From Lacibacter sp. H407 (GTDB taxonomy: Bacteria; Bacteroidota; Bacteroidia; Chitinophagales; Chitinophagaceae): a DNA stretch of 64,000 bases. The DNA lies in contig NZ_JBBKTU010000001.1 of assembly GCF_037892605.1 (NCBI RefSeq), positions 2,852,001 to 2,916,000 of the forward strand, in the 5' to 3' direction. Shown here in pieces: positions 44,971 through 53,121 of this stretch. The position numbers and the translations under genes are program-made. Numbering within the stretch: the stretch's first letter is position 1; each line of letters opens with the position of its first letter. A model generated the notes under the pieces. It was not told the DNA's origin, did not search any database, and saw only the letters and a program-made list of their open reading frames with translations.

Positions 44971-45444
44971 ATGAAAAAGATAATGCTCGGAATACTGTTG
45001 CTCGGTGGCCTGTTTACCGCCCACGAAACGGAAGCACAGATCAATGTAAATGTCGGTTTGCAACCTGCATGGGGGCCAGTTGGCTACCAGCATGTAGATT
45101 ATTACTATCTACCCGATATTGAAAGTTATTATTATGTGCCACGCAAACAGTTTATTCATTTGAATAATGGCAAGTGGGTGTATTCAGCGGGATTGCCTTC
45201 TGCTTACAGAAATTACAATCTCTACAATGGATACAAGGTGGTGGTGAATGAACCTCGTCCATATTTGCGCCATGCAACCTACAAAGTAAAGTACGCAAAG
45301 TATAAAGGTGTGAATGGCAAGCAGGCATCGCTTAAAAACAATAAATCGAATGCGCCGAAATATTCTCCTGCAAAGAAGACAGGCGTAGTAAATAAATCAA
45401 AACCCGGTACACCTGCAAAAGGAAAGGGTAAAGGGAAAAATTGA
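44971..45444 (+). CDS. Small exported basic protein of unknown function
   Basis: A 157-residue protein with a signal peptide (LGGLFTAHETEAQ). The mature part is Tyr-rich (VDYYYLPDIESYYYVPRKQF), then has KWVYSAGLPSAYRNYNLYNG, and ends in a very basic Lys/Gly/Pro tail (AKGKGKGKN) with a net strong positive charge. The middle matches a type common in Bacteroidota envelope proteins, but I know no function. The tail could bind nucleic acid, polyphosphate or LPS, which is speculation. It is divergent from htpG and ends at a terminator. The first ATG at 44962 would add three residues. Confidence 0.8.
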   Translation: MKKIMLGILLLGGLFTAHETEAQINVNVGLQPAWGPVGYQHVDYYYLPDIESYYYVPRKQFIHLNNGKWVYSAGLPSAYRNYNLYNGYKVVVNEPRPYLRHATYKVKYAKYKGVNGKQASLKNNKSNAPKYSPAKKTGVVNKSKPGTPAKGKGKGKN

Positions 45445-45485
45445 TAAGAGTTTAGCAGATGGTTCTAAAGTGGTGGTTTAAAAAG

Positions 45486-45516
45486 AACCCTCCGTTTTCT
45501 ACGGAGGGTTTTGTTT
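45486..45516 (+). terminator. Intrinsic terminator
   Basis: AACCCTCCGT and ACGGAGGGTT form a perfect ten-base stem around a five-base loop, then TTGTTTT, 42 bases after the basic exported protein. Confidence 0.85.
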
Positions 45517-45561
45517 TAATAAGATGACAATGCAGGGCAATCGATATCGTATTTTTAGTGT

Positions 45562-45789
45562 ATGAACAGCGATACAGGTAAATGGATCATACTGGTGGGT
45601 GCATTAATTGTACTGATCGGTTTGGTCATTTATTTCTTTCATGATAAGCTTCATTGGATCGGTCGATTGCCCGGCGATATACGTGTAGAGAAAGAGCATT
45701 TTCGTTTTTATTTTCCTCTAACGACAATGTTATTGCTGAGTATAGTTGTTACAATTCTTCTTCGTTTGATCAAACGATTTTTAAATTAA
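45562..45789 (+). CDS. DUF2905 small membrane protein
   Basis: A 75-residue protein with two membrane spans (WIILVGALIVLIGLVIYFF and LTTMLLLSIVVTILLRLI) joined by the family's conserved loop IGRLPGDIRVEKEHFRFYFP. DUF2905 proteins are widespread and of unknown function. The start follows TATTTTTAGTGT, a weak -7 element. The gene is followed by more than 600 bases without a recognisable gene. Confidence 0.9.
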   Translation: MNSDTGKWIILVGALIVLIGLVIYFFHDKLHWIGRLPGDIRVEKEHFRFYFPLTTMLLLSIVVTILLRLIKRFLN

Positions 45790-46437
45790 TGTCGTGCTTT
45801 TTTTACGGATAATTGTACACAATTATTGATTGAATGCGGTAAAGAATGGGGTGTTTTTCCATTGGAAAAACAGATGAGAGATATCAGGCATGGTTCAGAA
45901 AAAGCATGTAAAAGAGGTGACAGCATTCTGAAAAAATCAGAAAAATTCACTCTTAAAAGCACATTTTTCATAGCTGAAGCACATTTTCTGATCCGGTGAT
46001 CATTTTTCGGATCAGTAAGGGAAACCCTTACTTTTCAACCGGTAATTTAATATGATCGTTGTGAAAAATACTAAGGCATCACCCGATTGCCTGGTTAGAT
46101 TGTGTAGTTGTTTTACATTTCATTTAATGAGGTTGATTCGCCTGAAACGCAATGGCAGCAATAGTTACAGCTTGCCTAACTTTGTCTGTTGTTTGTACAA
46201 GCTGTATTGTTTTGAGTAAGGAATGTATCACAAACAAGCAAAATTTCAGCAAGAAAAGGAGTGTAAAATCAACGTTTATTGAAACCCTGTTTTCCCAATG
46301 AAAAACGATGTTATTCATGTCTTATTCACATTGTGTAAATCATGTTTGCAGAATCCTTGTTGGTTATTTAAAATTACCCTAAATTCATCTTGTTAAAACG
46401 TTACTATTTCCCAATTAAAATTCTAAAACTCCAACAA
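45790..46437. other. Gene-free stretch with alternative stems before the histone-like gene
   Basis: No open frame here looks like a gene. It contains ATCAGAAAA (45936-45944), TTTTCTGATCCG (45984-45995) and CGGATCAG (46008-46015); the middle piece can pair with either flank. Directly after, AGTAAGGG-AAA-CCCTTACT (46014-46032) is a hairpin ending in a T run. The rest is AT-rich with no recognised element. Confidence 0.45.
46014..46035 (+). terminator. Terminator-like hairpin in the gene-free stretch
   Basis: AGTAAGGG and CCCTTACT form an eight-base perfect stem with an AAA loop, followed by TTT. No gene precedes it within 220 bases on this strand, so it may end a leader or small RNA. Confidence 0.45.
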
Positions 46438-46872
46438 ATGGCAACTAAAAAAGCAAAAAAAGCCGCCCCCAAGAAAGCAGCAAAAAAAGCTGTAAAAAAA
46501 GCCGCTCCTAAGAAAGCCGCTAAAAAAGCAGCTCCTAAAAAGGCCGCTAAAAAAGCAGCTCCTAAAAAAGCAGCACCCAAAAAGGCAGCTCCTAAAAAAG
46601 CAGCAAAAAAGAAATCAGCACGTAAGCCAAATGCAGCGTTCATGAAAGCACTTACTCCAAGTGCAGATCTGGCAGCAGTAATTGGTAACAAAGCTGTACC
46701 ACGTACTGAAGCAGTGAAAAAAATCTGGGTTTACATCAAAGCCAATAAATTACAGGATAGCAAAAACAGACGCATGATCAATGCTGATGCAAAGCTGAAG
46801 CCTGTATTTGGTGGCAAAGCACAGGTGTCTATGTTCGACATGGCAAAATTCCTGAGCAAGCATTTAAGCTAA
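46438..46872 (+). CDS. Histone-H1-like Lys/Ala tail fused to a SWIB domain
   Basis: A 144-residue basic protein. Residues 4-60 are a run of KKAAPKKAAKKAA-type repeats, the composition of eukaryotic H1 tails and bacterial H1-like proteins that bind DNA by charge. Residues about 65-144 form a SWIB/MDM2-like domain (FMKALTPSADLAAVIGNKAV, VKKIWVYIKANKLQDSKNRR, DMAKFLSKHLS). The pairing is known in chlamydiae and some Bacteroidota and points to a nucleoid protein. I chose the ATG at 46438; an earlier one at 46390 adds unrelated residues. Repeat number may vary between strains by slippage. Confidence 0.92.
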   Translation: MATKKAKKAAPKKAAKKAVKKAAPKKAAKKAAPKKAAKKAAPKKAAPKKAAPKKAAKKKSARKPNAAFMKALTPSADLAAVIGNKAVPRTEAVKKIWVYIKANKLQDSKNRRMINADAKLKPVFGGKAQVSMFDMAKFLSKHLS

Positions 46873-46893
46873 GCGATTTATTCCTGATATGAG

Positions 46894-46930
46894 AAGAGGG
46901 CATTCAATTGAATGCCCTCTTTTATTTTTT
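46894..46930 (+). terminator. Intrinsic terminator of the histone-like gene
   Basis: AAGAGGGCATTC and GAATGCCCTCTT form a perfect 12-base stem, followed by TTTATTTTTT. Confidence 0.9.
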
Positions 46931-46944
46931 GAATATCCGATCGT

Positions 46945-47424
46945 TTAATTCTTCAATGAAGTACCGCAACCACGGAATTTTTTTTCTCCGCCTTCGTTTT
47001 GTTTGATGGTAACGTAAACGGTGTATGCAGAACTGTCGCCCGACATGGTATTGATGCAAAGTTTATTTTCAATTTGTACAAGCATACTGCCAGTCTCTGT
47101 ATCTGCACTGAATATTTTTGCTCCGTCTTTTGTGATCTCCGGCAAAACAGCAGGAGCGATCATTTCCAAACCATCCGGTGTTTGAAAATGCATGGCACTT
47201 TCCTCATCCAGTTCAAAACTCCAGAACGGCTCATTACCGGTGGCAATAAAATCAATACCGGCCAATGCTTTTCCCTTCCAATGCTCAGGAATCGAATCGT
47301 CATTTAAAATAGTGTCAACAAAAGTCTCTGCTTTGTCGGTTGATGGTGTAACGGCGTTTTTCTCCTGTGCGGTATTGCAACCGGCGGCAAGGATGAACAA
47401 CAGGAAACAGGTTTTAATAAACAT
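46945..47424 (-). CDS. COG3650-type lipoprotein
   Basis: A 159-residue lipoprotein with lipobox LAAGC (Cys16). The mature part contains FIATGNEPFWSFELDEESAM and, near the end, LCINTMSGDSSAYTVYVTI and KKFRGCGTSL, the pattern of the COG3650 family, which is related to lysozyme-inhibitor-like (MliC) folds. The two Cys residues late in the sequence may form a disulphide. The function is not established. It is transcribed towards the histone-like gene's terminator. Confidence 0.82.
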   Translation of the reverse strand: MFIKTCFLLFILAAGCNTAQEKNAVTPSTDKAETFVDTILNDDSIPEHWKGKALAGIDFIATGNEPFWSFELDEESAMHFQTPDGLEMIAPAVLPEITKDGAKIFSADTETGSMLVQIENKLCINTMSGDSSAYTVYVTIKQNEGGEKKFRGCGTSLKN

Positions 47425-47511
47425 ACTGTAAGTTTTGAATGGGCAGGTAAGATAATAAAACCCGAATAATTAATTGTTACTATTTCGAAAGATCAGTTGC
47501 CTTCAGGACAC

Positions 47512-47546
47512 AAAAAAAGCTGCCGTTATTCCGGCAGCTTTTTTAG
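47512..47546. terminator. Bidirectional intrinsic terminator
   Basis: AAAAAAGCTGCCG and CGGCAGCTTTTTT pair around a short loop, with A and T runs at the two ends. It lies just after the stop of the coiled-coil/barrel gene on the minus strand. Confidence 0.85.
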
Positions 47547-47565
47547 AAATAAGTTTTCATTTGTA

Positions 47566-49317
47566 TTACCAGAAATCAACTGAGCGGAGAAAGCCCACTT
47601 CAACAAAGGTTCCGGTTTTTGTACTTCTGAATTCAGAACTTGGTGATCCGCTGTTGTACGAAACGTCGCCACCGAAAATATATTCAGGATAGTAATTAAC
47701 GTAAAAGTTAAAGGTGTGATCTTTTTTCCATTGAAAAGCAAACCCTTGGATCCATGGCGATTTTTGGGTTTCAACAAGGGAAGATGTTTCCGGGTCAGCA
47801 TAGGCTCCAATGCCGCCAGGTATCAATCGTTCCATGATCATCCCAAGCGAAATATGGCTACGTCTGTAATCCGCATCAGGTTTGGTTGTAAACCGTACAC
47901 CATACTCAAGCTTTTGAAAATTCATATCAGATTTTCCTTTACCGCTTTCTTCAGGATCATTGTCGCTTTTCGAAAACACTCTTGAACCACCGGTGTATTC
48001 ACCATATGCTTTCACCCATTTTGCACCTGCAAAAACCCGTCCGCCATATACAAGCGGCGATAATTGATAGCCATCAAAGATGGGGCTGAAACCTGCTTTT
48101 GGTGCAAGAAATGCATAGCCTCCGAAATTGTCGTGCTCCGCACCAATTTTCATATTTACATCCAGGTTCAATGTGAACATTTGTACTTTTTCCAATGATT
48201 TTGTTGATACATAACTGCCATTGATCATGGTTGTTTTATCACTTGCAAAAATGAGCGGAGCGTAGGTAGCCGAATAACCCCATTCAATACTTGCATTCAA
48301 ACGCAGTTTCCCTTTCGATTCAGGTTTGTTGTAAACAAAATCAGGGTTTACACGGCCCATTTTATCATTGTAGATCCAGGTGCCTACAATAAACAATAAA
48401 CTTACACTGGCAGTAGCGGCAGTTGCTTCAGCCTGCCTGCGTTCTTCATTTGCATTTTGCTTCCATGTATTGTATTCGTTCTGGCGTTGATCCCGGGCTT
48501 CCTGTTCTGCTTTCAGTCGTGCTTCTTCCTGGCGACGTGCTTCTTCTTTAGCATTATACTCTTGTTCAGCTCTCGATTGTGTGGTTGAGCTTCCTGAACT
48601 GCCGGAAGTGGTAGAAGATGTATTGCTGCTTTCTGTTTTGGTTTCTTCTTTTGCAGTTGTGCCCGAAGTTTTTGCTTCTGCTTCTTTTTTCTTTTTTTCT
48701 TCTTCAGCTTTTGCCTGCGCTTCTTTTTGTTTCTTTTCCTCTGCCAATTTCTTTTCTTCGGCAGCTTTTTTCTCAGCAGCTAACTTTTCTTCCCGTTGCT
48801 TTTTTTCTTCAGCCGCTTTTTTTTCAGCTGCAAGTTTTTCATCTGCTTTCTTTTTTTCTTCGGCAGCTTTTTGCTGCGTTACGTTTGTAATGTTACTCAT
48901 TGTGTAGCTGATGCCCTGTAACAATGTAAACGAGTTACCATCGGCACGCCGGCAATTTTTAAAATTGTCGGCTCCGCTGGTGTAGATATGTACCCAGTCG
49001 TCATCGGGGGTAAAACGGGCATTTGGTTTCAGCCAAACAACTTTGTTAATGCCGAGTGTGAAATTTTTGGTTCCAACACATGCAAGATCAAGCCTTACGT
49101 TGATCACCATGCTGTATTCTTGATTTGTGTTGTTTTGAACATAAAAATAGTACTCTTCGCTTCCTCCGAGAGATGACCAATACCGTTGTACACTAACGGT
49201 AAACCGTGGGTCAACTTGAGAAACGGAAACATCTTTTCGTTGTGCGTTCAAGCGTATACTTACTGTTAGAATTGACAGCAGCAGTACAAGCGTACGGATA
49301 CATGATTTACGATACAT
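47566..49317 (-). CDS. Secreted coiled-coil/outer-membrane barrel protein, unknown function
   Basis: A 583-residue protein. After a signal peptide (SIRLNAQ) there is a beta-rich domain to about residue 145 (YYFYVQNNTNQEYSMVINVR, FTPDDDWVHIYTSGADNF). Residues about 150-215 are a Lys/Glu/Ala coiled coil (AAEEKKKADEKLAAEKKAAE), then a Ser/Thr-rich linker, a second charged helix (about 250-300) and a hydrophobic segment (ATASVSLLFIVGTWIY). The last 250 residues look like a barrel with an aromatic final residue (EVGFLRSVDFW). The architecture is TolA-like in its middle, but I know no family. Promoter candidate TACTTTTG lies upstream on the same strand at 49370-49377. Confidence 0.8.
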   Translation of the reverse strand: MYRKSCIRTLVLLLSILTVSIRLNAQRKDVSVSQVDPRFTVSVQRYWSSLGGSEEYYFYVQNNTNQEYSMVINVRLDLACVGTKNFTLGINKVVWLKPNARFTPDDDWVHIYTSGADNFKNCRRADGNSFTLLQGISYTMSNITNVTQQKAAEEKKKADEKLAAEKKAAEEKKQREEKLAAEKKAAEEKKLAEEKKQKEAQAKAEEEKKKKEAEAKTSGTTAKEETKTESSNTSSTTSGSSGSSTTQSRAEQEYNAKEEARRQEEARLKAEQEARDQRQNEYNTWKQNANEERRQAEATAATASVSLLFIVGTWIYNDKMGRVNPDFVYNKPESKGKLRLNASIEWGYSATYAPLIFASDKTTMINGSYVSTKSLEKVQMFTLNLDVNMKIGAEHDNFGGYAFLAPKAGFSPIFDGYQLSPLVYGGRVFAGAKWVKAYGEYTGGSRVFSKSDNDPEESGKGKSDMNFQKLEYGVRFTTKPDADYRRSHISLGMIMERLIPGGIGAYADPETSSLVETQKSPWIQGFAFQWKKDHTFNFYVNYYPEYIFGGDVSYNSGSPSSEFRSTKTGTFVEVGFLRSVDFW

Positions 49318-49401
49318 GAAATTTTAGTTTTGTGATTGAATGGGTAAATGCCGATTTTTCATCGGACGGACAAAAGTAACGGCGGCGGGTATGCGCAACA
49401 A

Positions 49402-49417
49402 TACTCCCTTTGGGGTA
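49402..49417. promoter_or_regulatory. 16-bp near-palindrome, copy 1
   Basis: TACTCCCTTTGGGGTA, a near-palindrome (TACTCC against GGGGTA), lies in the gap between two divergent genes. A copy differing at one base occurs at 61105-61120. An operator is a possible reading; no regulator is assigned. Confidence 0.35.
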
Positions 49418-49614
49418 ATTTTTTTAAAACAGGCAGATCAACTGAATGATCTTTTATAAAAAGTAAATGTTTTTACTTAGCATGTGCATGTTTATTTTGC
49501 TGCAGCAAAAAAACAAAACCGTATATAGAGGTTTTATGCCGCAACGCATTGCAGTTATTGTTATGTGTGTTACAGATCATACAATAACAGTTTCTCCTTT
49601 ACTTTGCAGCCACA

Positions 49615-50388
49615 ATGGAATGGTGGATCTATTTGCTGGTTTGTTTGGGCGCTCTCTTTGCAGGGTTTATTGATGCTGTGGTAGGCGGCGGTGGATTGGT
49701 ACAGGTGCCGCTGTTGCTCATCCTGTTTCCGGAGTTGTCGCATGTACAAGTGATTGCCAGCAATCGCTTTGCTTCGCTGGCAGGAACCAGCGTAGCTGCT
49801 TATCAATACATCAAAATGATTGGTGTAGATAGCAGCGTGGTGCTTGCCACAGGCATCACAGCTGCCATAGCATCGTTCAGCGGAACGTTTGTAATGGAAC
49901 TGATAAAGCCGGAAGTATTCAAGCCTTTATTGCTTGTAATTATTATTGTATTGGCTGTTTATACATTTCTCAAAAAAGATTTTGGCCATGTTCATGCAGT
50001 GAAGTACAGCGGTAATCAATTTCTGATTGTATGTGCTTTGATTGGTGCACTGATAGGTTTTTACAATGGCTTTATTGGCCCGGGTACGGGAAGCCTGTTT
50101 GTATTTGCATTTGTAAGTGTAGCCGGTTTAAATTTTCTGCATGCATCTGCTTCATCAAAGATTGTGAATGCCATTGCTGATGTTGCGTCCTTGGTGGGGT
50201 TTTTATTAAATGGTGCCGTTGTATTTAAAATCGCATTACCTATGATGGTCTTTAATATGCTGGGCGGTTATATTGGAAGTAAGGCAGCCATTCTCAAAGG
50301 CAATGTGTTTATCCGTTATGTATTTCTGCTGGTTATCTCAATCTTGATCATCCGTTTAGGAAGAGATGTGATCATCAGTTGGCAATAG
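49615..50388 (+). CDS. TSUP-family (TauE/SafE) membrane transporter
   Basis: A 257-residue protein with about eight membrane spans. Family motifs are FAGFIDAVVGGGGLVQVPLLL near the N-terminus and, after the midpoint, IGFYNGFIGPGTGSLF and HASASSKIVNAIADVASL, the two repeated halves typical of the family. Members export or import sulphite, sulphoacetate or other small organosulphur anions; the substrate here is not known. The start is 8 bases after a TACTTTG element. No neighbour suggests a pathway. Confidence 0.92.
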   Translation: MEWWIYLLVCLGALFAGFIDAVVGGGGLVQVPLLLILFPELSHVQVIASNRFASLAGTSVAAYQYIKMIGVDSSVVLATGITAAIASFSGTFVMELIKPEVFKPLLLVIIIVLAVYTFLKKDFGHVHAVKYSGNQFLIVCALIGALIGFYNGFIGPGTGSLFVFAFVSVAGLNFLHASASSKIVNAIADVASLVGFLLNGAVVFKIALPMMVFNMLGGYIGSKAAILKGNVFIRYVFLLVISILIIRLGRDVIISWQ

Positions 50389-50411
50389 TATTCTTTTTAT
50401 TGCAACCGAAA

Positions 50412-50888
50412 TCAGTCTGTCTTTTTATCTTCCGGTGGTGCTGTAACAAACGACGCATGTAAATGAGCGATCTTCCAATCGTTTTTCTGTTTCACCATTA
50501 CCAATGTTCGTCGTGATAAACGTGTAATACCATCTCCTAAATGAAATGTAACAATTGCTGTGTTGCCGTAAAGTTGAATCCGGATGTCCTTTGGACTGAT
50601 GTTGAGTGTTGCGGTATTGGATGAATCAATGAATTCAGGAAATACTTCGAGCCAGGTTGCTTCAATTTCCTGTTGACCGGCTCTGCGTTTCCCCTGCTCC
50701 CACACCGGGTGAAACATGGTAGCATCATTCGTGAACGAAGAACGGAACGCTTCCCATTTAAATTGGTTGAATGCAGTAACAAAATGTTCTGCTGCCTTCA
50801 TTACGGCGATCGAATCGTTGGCTTGCGCCGGTAGCAGTGTGCTGCACAAAAGTAAAGCTGTTGTAAAAGCAGGAGTCAATAATTTCAT
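50412..50888 (-). CDS. Exported NTF2-like/DUF4440 protein
   Basis: A 158-residue protein with a signal peptide (LLCSTLLPAQA). The mature part is an NTF2-like fold: AVMKAAEHFVTAFNQFKWEA, FRSSFTNDATMFHPVWEQGK, TATLNISPKDIRIQLYGNTA, IVTFHLGDGITRLSRRTLVM and WKIAHLHASFV. Such proteins are small-molecule-binding or enzymatic; no activity can be predicted. It lies convergent with the TSUP gene, with only 23 bases between them. Confidence 0.85.
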   Translation of the reverse strand: MKLLTPAFTTALLLCSTLLPAQANDSIAVMKAAEHFVTAFNQFKWEAFRSSFTNDATMFHPVWEQGKRRAGQQEIEATWLEVFPEFIDSSNTATLNISPKDIRIQLYGNTAIVTFHLGDGITRLSRRTLVMVKQKNDWKIAHLHASFVTAPPEDKKTD

Positions 50889-51096
50889 CTGTTATTTTAT
50901 TAGATGCTGATAAGGTAGAACATTATTCGCAGGAATGAAAATGCAGATCAGCAACGGTTACTGTTCAGCAATACGGCACTGCTACTGATAACTCTCATCT
51001 TGCTTTGCAATAACCATCATTGATTACGATCTTACCGGTGTGTAACTTGATTTCCTTCAAATGAAATTTATCTCATAACAGATCAAATGGTTGGGT

Positions 51097-51864
51097 ATGA
51101 AAAAGCTGGAAAACAGAGTAGCGATCATAACAGGAGCTGCTGCCGGGTTGGGAAAAGCAATTGCGTTATTATTTGCTGCAGAAGGCAGTAAAGTTGTTGC
51201 TGCCGATATCAATGTGGCATTATTAAAAATGTTGGAAGAAGAAATTACAAACACAGGAGGTATTGTAACAACAGTAGTTGCTGATATGGCAAAGGAACAG
51301 GATATTGATGAACTGTTCAACAAGGCAATAACTTCATATGGAACGGTAGATATTTTGGTAAACAATGCAGGTGTAATGGATCAGTTCGATCCTGTTGCGG
51401 ATGTAGATAACCACACATGGGAACGTGTAATGGCGATCAATGTAACGGGTCCGTTCAAAGCCATGCGCAAAGCAGTGCAGTTGATGTTATCTGCAGGAAA
51501 AGGATCTATTGTAAATATTTCGTCTGTGGGTGGATTGCAGGGAGCAAGAGCCGGCGCTGCCTACACAACCAGTAAGCATGCACTTATCGGACTCACAAAA
51601 AATACCGGTTACATGTATGCGAAAAAAGGAATCCGTTGCAATGCAGTTGCACCGGGTGCTATGGATACAACCATTGCTGCAGGAATTGATCTGGCACATT
51701 TACCCGCCATCGTGAACGAACGCATTATGCCAGGCATGGCATTGATGAGCCGCAGTTCAAATCCAATGGAAGTGGCGCAGGTTGTGTTGTTCCTTGCATC
51801 GGATGATGCAGGTTTTGTAAACGGTGCTGTTCTTGTTGCAGATGGAGGATGGACTGCATATTAA
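51097..51864 (+). CDS. Short-chain dehydrogenase/reductase
   Basis: A 255-residue classical SDR. The cofactor motif TGAAAGLG lies at residues 12-19, NNAG at 89-92, catalytic Ser142/Ser143 and Tyr156-x-x-x-Lys160 (AYTTSKHAL), and the C-terminal signature FVNGAVLVADGGWTAY is typical of the glucose 1-dehydrogenase/FabG-like group. Asp37 after the second strand favours NAD. The ATG at 51097 is chosen over a TTG two codons earlier. The substrate is unknown. Confidence 0.93.
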   Translation: MKKLENRVAIITGAAAGLGKAIALLFAAEGSKVVAADINVALLKMLEEEITNTGGIVTTVVADMAKEQDIDELFNKAITSYGTVDILVNNAGVMDQFDPVADVDNHTWERVMAINVTGPFKAMRKAVQLMLSAGKGSIVNISSVGGLQGARAGAAYTTSKHALIGLTKNTGYMYAKKGIRCNAVAPGAMDTTIAAGIDLAHLPAIVNERIMPGMALMSRSSNPMEVAQVVLFLASDDAGFVNGAVLVADGGWTAY

Positions 51865-51901
51865 GCAACCGCTACCTTCAATCTTTACTGCAATGCGTAT
51901 A

Positions 51902-52261
51902 TTACTTTTTAGAAAAGCCTGTTGATAATTTGCCGGGCAGTTGTACGATATTGTCTTCGTACTCTTTTTGCAATTCCCGTTCAAGTGATTGAATATTTTT
52001 CTTCATCTTTTTGATCTGATAACGCATCAGAAAAATACCGGCAAACACGCCTGCAAAGAAAAAGTGAAAGGCAATGAATACGGCACGCTCGTCATTTAGT
52101 AACTGAATAAACATAAGCAATAGTTTTCGTTCAGAGTATAGGATGTAAATGGATACTTGCAGTGATGCCGACTGTTGTTGTAATAACAATGCCAACAGCA
52201 AAACAATTACTAAATCATTAACAAAAAACAAGCCATTGTAGCCTTCAACGTGTAAATTCAT
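51902..52261 (-). CDS. Small membrane protein with coiled-coil tail, unknown
   Basis: A 119-residue protein. Two or three hydrophobic segments (FFVNDLVIVLLLALLLQQQ, AVFIAFHFFFAGVFAGIFL) are followed by a charged amphipathic C-terminus (RYQIKKMKKNIQSLERELQK) likely to form a coiled coil in the cytoplasm. The layout recalls LapA-type proteins without a firm match. The ATG at 52261 is preferred to one at 52294. It is convergent with the SDR gene. Reality of the gene is likely but unproven. Confidence 0.55.
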   Translation of the reverse strand: MNLHVEGYNGLFFVNDLVIVLLLALLLQQQSASLQVSIYILYSERKLLLMFIQLLNDERAVFIAFHFFFAGVFAGIFLMRYQIKKMKKNIQSLERELQKEYEDNIVQLPGKLSTGFSKK

Positions 52262-52455
52262 GGAAGCCGGTGGAATTCTGCAAGTAGTAACCACAATCCA
52301 TTTCTGTTGATATAACTTTTTTTACCAAGGGGTTTGTGGAAAATACGGAACTGAATGTTTTGAAGTGTGCAAATGCAGCGGAAGAGAAACCTACTTCTTG
52401 AATTTGTACATTTGAAAATCAAACCAACCTTCAATCAACCCAACTGCATTGTTAT

Positions 52456-53091
52456 ATGGAACCTGTACTCGTTATTAAATCAGACCGGTCGATTTATCTT
52501 ATCATGGCATTTGTGGCACTGGGTATGTCTGCCTTGTTTACCATATTCGGAATAGTACCTGATTTTTTTTCTGCACCCGATCCCTTCAGCAGGCCACAAG
52601 AGATTTCCGTAATGCAAGCCATCATCTTTAGTTTTTTTGCTTTGATCGGACTTTTTCTTTGTTATGTATGGGTGAAGCAGTTTATAAGCGATACGCCTGC
52701 CATTTCCATTTATCAAAATGGATTTGAAGCAAACACCAATGGTGTAGCTACGGGCTTTATCAACTGGACCGATATTGAAAAAATAGAAGAGGTAATGGTA
52801 AGCTCCAATAGCGGAAGCGGTACGAGAAAGGAAGCAGCAGTAGCAGTTTATTTAAAAGAACCTTCCGTTTACACAAACAGGTTGCCGATTTTTTTTCAAT
52901 GGGTAATGAAGCTGGCTACTAAAAGCGGACGTTATAAACATACCGGTAAGTATGGCGTGGAAGATAGTACGCCTCCTTTATTTTTACCTGTTGCGGCGTT
53001 CGGGATGCAATATACTGCTGCTATCACCTTGATGTATGCAGGCATCAAACAAAAAAGAGGAACAATTGGAGAAATAACTCCTTCCTTATAA
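52456..53091 (+). CDS. STM3941-family membrane protein
   Basis: A 211-residue protein with two N-terminal membrane spans (LIMAFVALGMSALFTIFGIV, AIIFSFFALIGLFLCYVWV) and a soluble part that reads as a PH-like domain (AISIYQNGFEANTNGVATGF, INWTDIEKIEEVMVS). The STM3941 family has this layout and no known function. Its stop codon is inside the stem-loop that ends the transcript. Confidence 0.78.
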   Translation: MEPVLVIKSDRSIYLIMAFVALGMSALFTIFGIVPDFFSAPDPFSRPQEISVMQAIIFSFFALIGLFLCYVWVKQFISDTPAISIYQNGFEANTNGVATGFINWTDIEKIEEVMVSSNSGSGTRKEAAVAVYLKEPSVYTNRLPIFFQWVMKLATKSGRYKHTGKYGVEDSTPPLFLPVAAFGMQYTAAITLMYAGIKQKRGTIGEITPSL

Positions 53092-53110
53092 CGTAAGAAA
53101 GGAGTTATTT
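53072..53110. terminator. Terminator hairpin overlapping the gene's stop codon
   Basis: AAATAACTCCTT and AAGGAGTTATTT form a perfect 12-base stem with further pairing CTTAT/GTAAG inside. The TAA of the STM3941-type gene (53089-53091) lies in the loop. It sits between convergent genes and can serve both. Confidence 0.8.
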
Positions 53111-53121
53111 GTCGTAACATA

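Noticed and set aside
46438-46620. Tandem repeat as a possible CRISPR array
   Set aside because: The repeats are short, in frame and code for KKAAP units; no unique spacers.
46404-46691. Minus-strand frame rich in Phe/Ala
   Set aside because: Antisense shadow of the Lys/Ala repeats of the histone-like gene.
48581-48907. Plus-strand frame with Phe/Ser/Ala repeats resembling a membrane protein
   Set aside because: Antisense shadow of the Lys/Glu/Ala coiled coil of the gene on the other strand.
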